Positions 45,768-55,229 of a DNA stretch of 64,000 nucleotides are shown one piece after another. The DNA comes from Sutterella sp. (GTDB taxonomy: Bacteria > Pseudomonadota > Gammaproteobacteria > Burkholderiales > Burkholderiaceae_F), in contig JAGBFJ010000008.1 of assembly GCA_017936545.1 (NCBI GenBank), positions 1-64,000 on the forward strand, written 5' to 3'. The translations under genes were made by a program, and so were the position numbers. The notes under the pieces were generated by a model. That model was not told the origin of the DNA. It made no database searches and saw only the letters and a list, made by a program, of their open reading frames with translations. Numbering within the stretch: the stretch's first letter is position 1; every line of letters starts with the position of its first letter.

Positions 45768-46454
45768 ATGATCCGCAAAGCCGACCGCGCCGCCTTCATG
45801 GCCGCGCTTGCTGCCGAACATCCGAACCCGAAGAGCGAACTCAACTACACGACGCCCTACGAGCTGCTGGTCGCCGTCGTGCTGTCCGCTCAGGCCACCG
45901 ACAAGGGCGTCAACCTCGCCACGGCCAAGCTTTTCCCGGTCGCCAATACGGCCGCCGCGGTGGCCGCGCTCGGTGTCGACGGCCTCATTCCCTACATCCG
46001 CACGATCGGCCTCTACAAGAACAAGGCCAAGAACGTGATCGCGCTCTCGGAGATTCTTCGCGACAAGTATGCAGGCGAAGTGCCGCAGACCTTCGACGAA
46101 CTGGTGGCGCTGCCGGGCGTCGGCCGCAAAACCGCCAACGTCGTGCTCAACGTCGCCTTCGGCCAGCCTACTATTGCCGTTGACACACATATTTTCCGCG
46201 TCTGCAACCGGACAGGCTTTGCTGCCGGAAAGACGCCCGACGAGGTCGAAGAGAAACTCCTGAAGGTGGTTCCGCCCGAGTTTCTCCACAACGCGCATCA
46301 CTGGATTCTTCTTCACGGACGCTACTGTTGCAAAGCCCGCAGTCCGGAATGCGAGCGCTGTCCGGTCGCAAGGTGGTGCCGCGCACCCGAGAAGACCGCC
46401 CGGCTCGCCGACTTCGGTTCGCCTGCAAAAGACGCTCCTGAGGCAGCTAGCTAA
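45768..46454 (+). CDS. nth: Endonuclease III
   Basis: DNA glycosylase/AP lyase removing oxidised pyrimidines. The 228-residue protein has the helix-hairpin-helix LPGVGRKTANVVLN with the catalytic Lys, the catalytic Asp in VDTHIFRVCNR, and the C-terminal 4Fe-4S cluster motif C-x6-C-x2-C-x5-C (CKARSPECERCPVARWC). AGGAG lies seven bases upstream of the ATG. It follows the RnfB-like gene by 19 bases. The iron-sulfur cluster fits the electron-transfer surroundings, though a direct link is only inference. Confidence 0.96.
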   Translation: MIRKADRAAFMAALAAEHPNPKSELNYTTPYELLVAVVLSAQATDKGVNLATAKLFPVANTAAAVAALGVDGLIPYIRTIGLYKNKAKNVIALSEILRDKYAGEVPQTFDELVALPGVGRKTANVVLNVAFGQPTIAVDTHIFRVCNRTGFAAGKTPDEVEEKLLKVVPPEFLHNAHHWILLHGRYCCKARSPECERCPVARWCRAPEKTARLADFGSPAKDAPEAAS

Positions 46455-46482
46455 TTCACCCTAACGGCCATGACTTAGGAAG

Positions 46483-46512
46483 AGGCCGCCCGAGAAATCC
46501 GGGCGGCCTTTC
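46483..46512 (+). terminator. Terminator of nth
   Basis: AGGCCGCCCG (46483-46492) pairs with CGGGCGGCCT (46500-46509), loop AGAAATC, followed by a TTTCT tail. Confidence 0.88.
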
Positions 46513-46636
46513 TGCATTCGGAAGCTGATGCGGAACGCTCCGACGTACAATCAAAAGATTACCGCCTTCGGGAAAGTGCGCCGCGCCTTTCCGAAGGCCT
46601 GCCCTGAACATACGAAAAACACAGGAAATACAGAAA

Positions 46637-47848
46637 ATGTCTGAGTGCTGCGAATCGAAGAAGTGCCCCACCCCTACATGGAGCCGCATCGGCAAACCCA
46701 AGGGAAGCTCCGTCATCGGTGAAATTCTTGCGCTCGCCAACCGCCCTGAAGTGATCAGCTTCGCCGGCGGTCTTCCTTCTCCCGAAGGCTTCCCCGTCAA
46801 GGCGATTGAAGACGCCTCCGACTGGGTCATGGAAAACAAGGCCCGCGTTGCGCTGCAGTATTCGGGCGTCGACGGCATGCTTGAACTGCGTCAGGCGATT
46901 GCCGAGATCGAAACGAAGGGAGGCGTTCCGACCATGCCCGACGAAGTGCTGATCGTTTCGGGCTCGCAGCAGGCCCTCGACATGATCGCCCGCGTCTTCA
47001 CGGATCCGGGTTCCAAGGTGCTGGTCGAAACGCCGACCTACATGGGCGCGCTCTATGCCTTCGAACTCTGCCAGCCTGAATTCGTGAGCCTGCCGACGGA
47101 CGACGAAGGTCTCAATCCCGACCTCATCGACGACCGCGTCAAGGGCGCCCGCTTTGCCTACGTGATGCCGACCTTCCAGAACCCGACCGGCCGCACGATC
47201 GGCGAAGAACGCCGCCGCAAGCTTGCTGAAAAGGCCCGCGAATACGACTTCTGGCTCATTGAAGACAATCCCTACGGCGAACTCTACTATGCCGAAAAGC
47301 CGCCGGTTTCTCTGCGCGCCTTTGCGCCGGAACGCACGCTTCGCCTCGGCACGATGAGCAAGGTGCTCGCCCCGGGCTTCCGTCTCGGCTATATCGCCGG
47401 CCCGAAGCACGTGATCGACGCCTTCAAGCAGATCAAGACCTCGATGGACCTTCATACGAGCACGTTCACGCAGCTCATCACGGCCCGCGTGCTCAACGAA
47501 GGCCTCTTCAAGGAACATCTCCCGGCCGTCCGCAAGCTCTATGCCGAAAAGGCCCAGGTGATGCTCGACAGTCTGGAACTGTACATGCCTAAGCATCCCG
47601 AAATCAGCTGGACGAAGCCGACGGGCGGCATGTTCATCTGGCTCAACCTCCCCAAGGGTCTCGATTCGGCTGACCTGATGAAGAAGGTGCTCGCTTCAGA
47701 CGTGCCGGTCGGCTTCGTGCCGGGCTCCGCCTTCTACACGAGCGATCCCGAAGTGAACCACTGCCGTCTTTCCTTCGTGACCGTGCCGTCCGAAAAGATC
47801 CGCGCCGGCATCAAGTCGCTGGCCGAAGCACTGAAGACGTTCATCTGA
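46637..47848 (+). CDS. Class I/II PLP aminotransferase (aminoadipate/aromatic type)
   Basis: Cytosolic 403-residue aminotransferase of the MocR-related/LysN-ARO8 group: ISFAGGLPSPEGFP at the N-terminus, LQYSGVDGMLELRQAI, VSGSQQALDMI, the PLP site PTFQNPTGRT...LIEDNPYGEL, and the Schiff-base Lys in LGTMSKVLAPGFRLGYI. No DNA-binding N-terminal domain, so an enzyme rather than a MocR regulator. Members use 2-aminoadipate, aromatic or branched-chain amino acids; the substrate here is open. AGGAAA is 9 bases upstream. The Cys-rich N-terminal tag MSECCESKKCP is unusual. Confidence 0.9.
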   Translation: MSECCESKKCPTPTWSRIGKPKGSSVIGEILALANRPEVISFAGGLPSPEGFPVKAIEDASDWVMENKARVALQYSGVDGMLELRQAIAEIETKGGVPTMPDEVLIVSGSQQALDMIARVFTDPGSKVLVETPTYMGALYAFELCQPEFVSLPTDDEGLNPDLIDDRVKGARFAYVMPTFQNPTGRTIGEERRRKLAEKAREYDFWLIEDNPYGELYYAEKPPVSLRAFAPERTLRLGTMSKVLAPGFRLGYIAGPKHVIDAFKQIKTSMDLHTSTFTQLITARVLNEGLFKEHLPAVRKLYAEKAQVMLDSLELYMPKHPEISWTKPTGGMFIWLNLPKGLDSADLMKKVLASDVPVGFVPGSAFYTSDPEVNHCRLSFVTVPSEKIRAGIKSLAEALKTFI

Positions 47849-47906
47849 TGAAACAGGTCTGCGGGCGGTTCGGCTGACGCCGCCCGCCTGCCGGCAGATA
47901 TGACAG

Positions 47907-47940
47907 GGCCGCTTCTTCCGTCCGGGAGAAGCGGCCTTTT
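47907..47940 (+). terminator. Terminator of the aminotransferase gene
   Basis: GGCCGCTTCTT (47907-47917) pairs with GAGAAGCGGCC (47926-47936) with one mismatch or wobble, followed by a TTTTTG tail. Confidence 0.8.
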
Positions 47941-47953
47941 TGTCTTCGGAGCG

Positions 47954-49858
47954 TCAGGCGGCGTGCCGCGCCTCGCTCTTCAGTTCCAGCGTCACGCGGG
48001 TGCCGCCGATCGGCGAGGCGCGTTCCACCTTCACTTCCGCGCCGATGCGCTTGGCGCGTTCGGCCATGATCGAAAGGCCCACGTGCTGGCCCTTGCGCTC
48101 GGCCACCAGCTTGTCGTCGATGCCGACGCCGTCGTCGATGATACTGACGCGAAGATCGGCATTGTTTTCAATGCGGATGTCGACGTTTTCGGCATGCGAG
48201 TGCTTGCGAACGTTGGAAAGCGCTTCCTGAATGATGAAGATCACCTGCAGCTTCTGCCTCGGAGTGAGTTCCGGTCCGCGGCCCGTCACGCGCAGGCGAG
48301 CGAGCACGTGGCTCTGACCTTCGAAGCGGCTGATCACGGTGCGCACGCCCTCGATGAAGCCTTCCTTGTGAATGCGCTCGCGGAAGTTGAGCAGCAGCTC
48401 GCGCACGTCTTCATAGCATTCCTGCACGCCCGTCTGAATGGCGGCAAGCGATTCGTCGCGAAGCGCGCGGTCGTCGTTCTTGATGGCGTCGGTCAGGAAC
48501 TGCACCTGCAGATTAAGGAAGGAGAGCGCTTGGGCGATGGAGTCGTGCAGCCCCTGCGCCAGCAGCTGGCGTTCCTGCACCACGGCGTACTGCCGGTCTC
48601 GCTCGATGAGGCTGCTGTTTTCAATGGCGACACCGAGATGGGTCGAGAAGCTTTCGAGAAGCCGCACGAGCTGCGTCGTCAGATGCGGGCTCGAACGGAA
48701 GTAGAGCGTAAAGACGCCGATGTCGCCCGAGGCCGAACGGATCTGGAAGCTGTAGGCGGAAAGGAAGCCCGCCTTCACGAGCACGGGCGCAAGCGCGTCG
48801 TCGACTTCGTCGAGGCTGAAGCACACCGGATAGCTCTTTTCCAGCACCGAGCAGAGCTGGGTTTCGTCATGCATCGCGCTGTCGTTGACCGCCTTGACAA
48901 GCTCCGCGGAGAGCCCCGTCGCGGAGACGAGCTGCATGGTGTCTTCCTTGGCGTTGAGGAGCTGCACCGTGCAGGCGTCGGCGGCGGTATGCCGCATAAT
49001 CCGGGTCACGAAGCCGTCGATCATGTCGTCGAGATCGCGCTGCTGCGCAAAATACGACGTCATTTCATAGAGCTGGGCGAGATGGCTGTTCTTTTCCTCC
49101 ACGGAGGCCGTCTTCTCCGCCACCTTCTGCTCGAGATTGTCGTAGGAATCCTTCAGACGCCCGGCCATGTGGTTGAAGCCGGCAGCGATTTCGCCGATTT
49201 CGTCTTCGCCGCAGTTGGCGATGCGGGCGCTCAGGTCGCCGGCGGAAAGCCGGTTGATGCCTTCGCCGAGGCGCTCAAGCGGACGCACGACCCAGCGAAG
49301 CAGCAGTCCCATGATCGCGAAAAGACTGCCGATCGCGAGCACGATGAGCAGGCCCTGCAGATAGCGGAGCTGCCAGAGATAGTAGCCGCGGTAGTCTTCA
49401 ATCTGATCCGAGAAGGAGGAGAGCTGCTCCACGAAGGCGTTCACGCGGGGCATCGACACCGAGCCGCCCATCGCGCGGGCGTGCTCGATGTCAGGCAGAA
49501 GATTGCGGTTCCACTGCAGCTCAATTCCTTGGAACGACTCATGGATGTCCTTGGTCGGCGGCAGGCTGAGAGGCTTCCAGCGGTCGCCCCGTCTGAGCAG
49601 CTCGAGATTCTGCGAAATCGCCGCCACCTCGGAGGCGAAGTCCGCCTCCGGATAGACGGGCTGCGCAAAGAGCGCCGTACGGAAGGTGTGGTAGCGCAGG
49701 TCGCCCACTGTCTTCGACGCGGCGGCGCTCGCTTCGAGCTGCCAGTTGAGCGACATCGTGTAGCCGATCGACACCACGATGAAGCTCACCCAGAGGAGCG
49801 TCAGAAGAAGCAGTCTCGCCGAAAGACTCTTGAAGCATCTTGAAAATGAGTGAGCCAC
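47954..49858 (-). CDS. NarX/NarQ-type sensor histidine kinase (orphan)
   Basis: Membrane kinase of 634 residues: transmembrane helix 1 (LLLLTLLWVSFIVVSIGY), a periplasmic helical sensor domain, helix 2 (LLIVLAIGSLFAIMGLLLRW), HAMP, a GAF domain, and the HisKA_3 phosphoacceptor (LLAQGLHDSIAQALSFLNLQ) with ATPase motifs IIQEALSNVRKHS and DDGVGID. TVGDLRYHTFR just after helix 1 lies where NarX has its nitrate-binding P-box and keeps the Arg residues but not the rest. GTG start with AGGAGG 5 bases upstream, directly behind parC. No NarL-type regulator is present in the window. The ligand may be nitrate/nitrite or something else. Confidence 0.9.
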   Translation of the reverse strand: MAHSFSRCFKSLSARLLLLTLLWVSFIVVSIGYTMSLNWQLEASAAASKTVGDLRYHTFRTALFAQPVYPEADFASEVAAISQNLELLRRGDRWKPLSLPPTKDIHESFQGIELQWNRNLLPDIEHARAMGGSVSMPRVNAFVEQLSSFSDQIEDYRGYYLWQLRYLQGLLIVLAIGSLFAIMGLLLRWVVRPLERLGEGINRLSAGDLSARIANCGEDEIGEIAAGFNHMAGRLKDSYDNLEQKVAEKTASVEEKNSHLAQLYEMTSYFAQQRDLDDMIDGFVTRIMRHTAADACTVQLLNAKEDTMQLVSATGLSAELVKAVNDSAMHDETQLCSVLEKSYPVCFSLDEVDDALAPVLVKAGFLSAYSFQIRSASGDIGVFTLYFRSSPHLTTQLVRLLESFSTHLGVAIENSSLIERDRQYAVVQERQLLAQGLHDSIAQALSFLNLQVQFLTDAIKNDDRALRDESLAAIQTGVQECYEDVRELLLNFRERIHKEGFIEGVRTVISRFEGQSHVLARLRVTGRGPELTPRQKLQVIFIIQEALSNVRKHSHAENVDIRIENNADLRVSIIDDGVGIDDKLVAERKGQHVGLSIMAERAKRIGAEVKVERASPIGGTRVTLELKSEARHAA

Positions 49859-49874
49859 GCCGGCCTCCTACAGT

Positions 49875-52579
49875 TCAGAGCAGTCTCGGGGTTTCGTCCT
49901 CGAGTTCGATGACCAGTCCGCCGCCCAAGCCGGCGGCGCCGTCGGCCGCATCTGCGGCCGGCAGCGGCGCAATCGTCTCGACGCGCCAGGAGAGCGCCAG
50001 CTGGCGGCCCTTGTGGCGCGGTGCAGCACGAATTCGCCGAAGGACTTGCGCTGGGTGATCTGCACCTCGCGCGCCTTGCCGCCGCGGCCCGTGCCGCTCG
50101 CCGTCAGACCCCGGGCGTCGACCAGCTTCGCGTCAAGAAGCTTTTCGCCCTCCTCGAGCTTGATGAGCGAGACGCCCATGCCGCCGTTGGGCAGACGGCG
50201 CAGTTCTTCGGCCGGGAAGACGAGGAGCCGGCCCTTCTGCGACAGACAGGCGCAGAGACTGCGCTGCGGCAGTCCTTCGAGCGGCGCAATGAGCGACTCG
50301 CCCTCGCTCAGTCTCACGAAGGTGCGGCCGATGCGCTGCGAACTCTTGATGTCGCCTTCGCGGCAGATGAAGCCCATGCCGTCGGTCGTTGCAAGCACGA
50401 CGTCGCGGTCGTCATGACCCGCAAATATGCCGACAAAGCGCTTCGAGGCCTTGTCGAGATCGAAGATCGAAGTCACGGGCAGACCGTCGCCGCGGCCGCC
50501 CGGAATGGCCGACACCTTCATGGTGTAGACGCGGCCGGTTTCGGTGAGGAAGCTGATGTCGTCGACCGAACGGCATTCGATCGCCCGGTCGAACGCATCG
50601 CCCACCTTGTAGCTGAGCATCGTGCAGTCGTGGCCGTGACCCTGGCGCGTGCGCAGGAAGCCCTTCTTCGACAGCACCACCGTGACGGGTTCGTCGGCCA
50701 CGGGCTGCTCGGCCTGCACGACCTCGGCTTCCTCGATGAGCGTGCGGCGTTGGTCGCCGTAGGCCTTGGCCGCCTGTTCGATTTCACGGGCCACGGTGCG
50801 GCGAAGCACCTGTTCGCTACCGAGAATGCGCTCGAGTCCGTTCTTTTCACGGGTCAGTTCGGCGAGTTCCTTTTCGATGGCGATCGCCGCCAGACGAGCG
50901 AGCTGGCGTAGGCGGATTTCGAGAATATCGTCGGTCTGGCGTTCGGTCAGCGGGAATTCCGCCATGAGAGCGGCCTTCGGATCGTCGCTCGTGCGGATGA
51001 TCTCGATCACGCGGTCGAGATTGAGCAGCACCAGCGAGCGGCCTTCGAGCACGTGGATGCGGTCGTTCACCTTTTCAAGGCGCGCCGCCGTGCGGCGGCG
51101 GACGGCTTCCAGACGGAAGGCGATCCATTCGCGGATGATGTCGAGCAGTCCCTTCTGACGGGGCTTGCCGTCGATGCCGAGCATCACCAGATTGACCGAG
51201 ACGTTCGACTCCATCGACGTCTGGGCGAGCAGCGCGGAGACGAAGGTCTGGCGGTCGATGCGGCTCGTCTTCGGCTCGAAGACAAGACGCACCGGACAGC
51301 CTTCGCCCGATTCGTCGCGCACGCGGTCGAGCAGCGCCAGCATGGCGCTCTTGGCCTGCTGCTGCTTTGCCGAAATGCCCTTCTTGTCCTTTTTCCCCTT
51401 CGGATTGGTGATCGCCTCGATCTGGTTGAGCACGTCCTGGGAGCTAGATGCGGGCGGCAGTTCGTCGACGACGAGCTGCCACTGACCGCGGGCCATTTCC
51501 TCGAAGTGATAGCGGGCGCGCACGATGAGCTTGCCGCGGCCCGTGCGGTAGATGTCGCGGATCACGCTGCGCGGACTGATGATCTGACCGCCGCAGGGAA
51601 AGTCCGGAGCGGGGAGCACGGAAAGCACTTCGTCAAGCGTCGCTTCGGGCTTGTCGATGAGAAGCACGCAGGCCGCGGCCACTTCCTTCAGATTGTGCGA
51701 AGGAATGTCGGTCGCCATGCCGACCGCGATGCCCGACGAGCCGTTCAGAAGAACGAAGGGCAGCTTCGCCGGCAGCACCACGGGCTCCTTGAAGTTGCCG
51801 TCGTAGTTGGGCGTAAAGTCGATGGCTCCGGTGTCCACTTCGTCAAGAAGCAGTTCGGCGATCGGCATCAGACGGGCTTCGGTATAACGCATGGCGGCCT
51901 GAGAGTCGCCGTCACGGCTGCCGAAGTTGCCTTCGCCGTCGATGAGCGGATAGCGCAGCGAGAAGCTCTGCGCCATGCGAACGAGCGCGTCGTAGACCGA
52001 CTGGTCGCCGTGCGGATGGTATTTGCCGAGAACGTCGCCCACCACGCGGGCGGACTTCACGGCCTTCGCGCCGGCCTTGACGCCCATGCGCTCCATGTCG
52101 ATGAGAATGCGGCGCTGCACCGGCTTCTGACCGTCGGACACATCCGGAAGCGCACGGCTTTTCACCACCGACATCGCGTACTCGAGATAGGCCCTGCTCG
52201 CATAGCGCGCGAGCGTCAGACGGCCGTCCTCCTCCACGTCGCCGGTCATGACGTCTTCGACGTGAGAAACCAGCCCGCCGGAACCGCCGTCGGCTTCGCC
52301 GGCCTGCTCCTCGGGAACGCTCTCTTCCTCAGTCTCAGCCTCGTCCTCCGCTTCGCCTTCATCGGGAAGCGGCGCTTCGGGAAGCTCTGCCGCGGCCGCG
52401 GCTTCATCGACCTTCGTCTCAGCCGGCTCTGCCGCCGGCTTCTCCTCAGAGGATTCGGCCGTCTCGCCGGCCGTCATCCGGCGGACCGCCGGATCGTCCT
52501 CGTACACGAGACCGATGTCGCCGAAAAGACCGCCGTCTTCGATTGCTTCGGGCTTCATGCCCGCCTTCTTTCTTGCCAT
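49875..52579 (-). CDS. parC: DNA topoisomerase IV subunit A, 3' end frameshifted
   Basis: Decatenates daughter chromosomes. Catalytic Tyr in [10 protein letters not shown] (about residue 232), QRDR region [20 protein letters not shown], GyrA-box-like C-terminal beta propeller. Two oddities: a long acidic N-terminal extension of about 115 residues before [24 protein letters not shown], and a frame change near 50017. Up to FGEFVLHR the frame is normal; afterwards it reads a basic, Trp/Arg-rich nonsense tail, while the other frame gives [19 protein letters not shown]...[14 protein letters not shown] and stops at 49875. That is a one-base deletion. The uncorrected frame runs on to 49868. parE is 8 bases upstream. 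Confidence 0.92.
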
Positions 52580-52590
52580 CACTCACCCCG

Positions 52591-54570
52591 TCAAACGTCG
52601 GTCTCGGCACGGTCGCCGTATTCTTCCATCCAGAGCTTGCGCCCGCCCGCACCCTTCTGCGCCATCAGAAGATTCATGATCTCTTCGGTCACGGCTTCGG
52701 TGACGCCGCCGAGCGACACGGGAAGCAGTCTGCGCGTATCGGGATGAAGAGTCGTTTCGGCGAGCTGCTGCGCCTTCATTTCGCCCAGACCTTTGAAGCG
52801 GGAGATCGTGAGCTTGTCTTCATCGAGCCCTTCCTTGCGCAGAGACGCCAACGTGCGCTGCAGCTCTCTGTCGTCCAGGCAATAGATCTTGCGCTCCGCC
52901 TTTCTGCCCTTCTTGGGAACGTCGACGCGGTAGAGCGGCGGCATCGAGACATAGACGTGCCCGAGTTCGATGAGCTTCGGGAAATGCCGGTAAAAGAGCG
53001 TGAGGAGCAGCACCTGAATATGGCTTCCGTCCACGTCCGCGTCCGACAGAATGCAGATCTTGCCGTAGCGCAGTCCCTTGAGATCGGGATCCCCTTCGGC
53101 GGGATGCGGATCGACGCCGATGGCGACGGCGATGTCGTGCACGGTGTCGGAACTGAAGAGCTTGTCCGTATCCACTTCCCAGGTATTCAGAATCTTTCCG
53201 CGAAGCGGCAGAATCGCCTGGAATTCCTTGTTGCGGCCCGCCTTGGCGGAACCGCCGGCCGAGTCGCCTTCCACGATGAAGAGCTCGTTGCGGGTGATGT
53301 CGTCGGACTCGCAGTCGGTGAGCTTGCCGGGCAGCACCGCGACGCTCGAAGACTTCTTCTTTTCGTACTTCGTCGCCTGACGCTGACGCGCCTGCGCCTG
53401 AGACACGATGAGCTCGGCGAGCTTCTTTCCTTCTTCGATATGGTCGTTGAGCCAGTACTCGAACTGCGGTCGCACGAAGCCGCTCACGAGCTTCATGGCG
53501 TCGCGGCTCGTCAGCTTTTCCTTGGTCTGGCCCTGGAACTGCGGATCGAGCGACTTGGTCGACAGCACGAAGTTGGCGCGCGAAAAGACGTCTTCGGAGA
53601 GAATCTTGACGTTTTTCGTCTGCAGACCGTAGGCCTGCATGAAGGCCAGCATCGCCTGATAAAGACCGTCCTTGAGGCCGGCCTCGTGCGTGCCGCCCTG
53701 CGGGGTCGGAATCAGATTCACGTAGCTTTCGCGCGAGAGCGGACCCTCCGTCGTCCAGATGACGACCCAGGATGCGCCTTCGCCGGCCGAAAAGCCTTCG
53801 GTCGCCTCCGTGGCGAAGCCCTCGGCTTCAAAAGCGGGAATAACAGGTTCGGCAGCCACTTCAGAGAGAAGATATTCGCGAAGACCGCCTTCATACTTCC
53901 AGCGCTGCTCGGATCCCGTCTTTTCATTGCGGTAGACCACCTCGCAGCCCGGCAGCAGAACGGCCTTCGAGCGAAGAAGACGGATGAGCGCGGCTTCCGG
54001 AATCACGCCGCTGTCGAAATACTTCGGATCGGGCCGGGCCGTCACGCGGGTGCCGGTCTGAGACTTGGGCCGGGGCGAACGGCGGGACGTCAGAGGTTCG
54101 GCAACCTCACCCTCTTCAAAGGCGATGAAGCTTTCCTCGCCGTCGCGCCAGACGGTCACCTCCAGACGGGTCGAGAGGGCGTTCGTCACCGAAACGCCCA
54201 CGCCGTGCAGGCCGCCCGCAAAGGAATACGGTCCGGAGCCGTCCGACTTCGCGAACTTGCCGCCCGCGTGCAAACGCGTGAAGACGAGTTCGACCACGGG
54301 CACCTTTTCTTCAGGATGAAGTCCAGTCGGAATGCCGCGGCCGTTGTCTTCCACCGTCACTGCGCCGTCCTCGTGCATCGTCACCGAAATCCGGCTGCCG
54401 AAGCCCGCCAGCACTTCGTCGGTGGCATTGTCCACCACCTCCTGGATGATGTGCAGGGGATTGTCGGTGAGCGTGTACATCCCCGGGCGCTGCCGAACGG
54501 GCTCGAGCCCCTTGAGCACCCTGATGGAGGAGACGCCGTATTCCTCGCTTTTGCCGTTAACCTTCGCCAT
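52591..54570 (-). CDS. parE: DNA topoisomerase IV subunit B
   Basis: ATPase subunit of topoisomerase IV, 659 residues. GHKL ATPase domain with EVVDNATDEVLAG and EDNGRGIPTGLHPEEKV, GGLHGVGVSVTNAL, then the TOPRIM motifs VEGDSAGGSA and LSDADVDGSHI. The residues around RPGMYT match ParE, and the neighbour parC supports ParE over GyrB. First gene of parE-parC-narX-like unit. The start MAKVNGKSEEYGVSSIRVLKGLEPVR is typical. Confidence 0.96.
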   Translation of the reverse strand: MAKVNGKSEEYGVSSIRVLKGLEPVRQRPGMYTLTDNPLHIIQEVVDNATDEVLAGFGSRISVTMHEDGAVTVEDNGRGIPTGLHPEEKVPVVELVFTRLHAGGKFAKSDGSGPYSFAGGLHGVGVSVTNALSTRLEVTVWRDGEESFIAFEEGEVAEPLTSRRSPRPKSQTGTRVTARPDPKYFDSGVIPEAALIRLLRSKAVLLPGCEVVYRNEKTGSEQRWKYEGGLREYLLSEVAAEPVIPAFEAEGFATEATEGFSAGEGASWVVIWTTEGPLSRESYVNLIPTPQGGTHEAGLKDGLYQAMLAFMQAYGLQTKNVKILSEDVFSRANFVLSTKSLDPQFQGQTKEKLTSRDAMKLVSGFVRPQFEYWLNDHIEEGKKLAELIVSQAQARQRQATKYEKKKSSSVAVLPGKLTDCESDDITRNELFIVEGDSAGGSAKAGRNKEFQAILPLRGKILNTWEVDTDKLFSSDTVHDIAVAIGVDPHPAEGDPDLKGLRYGKICILSDADVDGSHIQVLLLTLFYRHFPKLIELGHVYVSMPPLYRVDVPKKGRKAERKIYCLDDRELQRTLASLRKEGLDEDKLTISRFKGLGEMKAQQLAETTLHPDTRRLLPVSLGGVTEAVTEEIMNLLMAQKGAGGRKLWMEEYGDRAETDV

Positions 54571-55229
54571 ATGTAATTTAAATGCGGTCTCTGCCGTTCA
54601 AACACAAAGCGGCCGCTGGCTCACATATGCCCCGGCCGAATCTATAGATTTTAGCCGATGAGGAAAAAATTCCCCCGCCTCGCTTTCTGAGGAATCTTCG
54701 GCCGGGATGAACGCGGACGCAAGACTGCGCAGATCCCGGTTCCTGCGGTGCATCAGCCGCAGCCGTCATCGTCGCCGTCCTGATCCGGCAGTCCCGGGAC
54801 ATCGTTCCGGAGAGAAAGCGGCGGCCGTCCGCCGTTACTCAAAGCGCCTCATGCAGAAGAAAAACCCGACGGATAAACGTTCATCTGCGTGCCTTCAGCC
54901 GCGCAGAGGCATTCGCCGCTGAATTTCTACACCTTTCGGCGTAGTCGGCATACGTCTAACGAATTCTGATTTTCAGTCTTTCGACCATTGTGAGGACGGG
55001 ATCGCTCACGTAGACTTCCCTCATCGGCTGAAGCGCCCCGGGCAAAGCAGAAAACCCGGTCAGTTTTCGTCTGAGCCTTTCCCTTCGGGCAGCAGCTGAT
55101 GTTTTTCTCTGAGTAGGTCTAGAGAGAGTTTCGGTACCGCAGCGCATCGCCTGCGGGATCGGAATTAATGGGGGGAAATGCGCGGCAGACGTCAAGTCGG
55201 TCGCGCATTTCTATTTCGGGGCCCGGTTT
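54571..55229. other. 660-base intergenic region upstream of parE
   Basis: No convincing protein gene. It holds the parE promoter region, with the perfect 12-base palindrome AATCTATAGATT at 54639-54650 and a TAAAAT -10 candidate overlapping it on the minus strand. On the minus strand CCTCAGAAAGCGAGG followed by GGGGGAATTTTTT (about 54663-54690) resembles a weak terminator for transcripts coming from the regulator gene. Two short open frames (71 and 79 codons) have no protein-like features. Confidence 0.5.

Noticed and set aside
53000..54576. Long plus-strand frames opposite parC and parE
   Set aside because: Composition and lack of motifs identify them as antisense shadows of topoisomerase IV.
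54956..55195. Open frame of 79 codons in the parE upstream region
   Set aside because: No start signal, no hydrophobic or domain pattern, atypical composition; probably chance.
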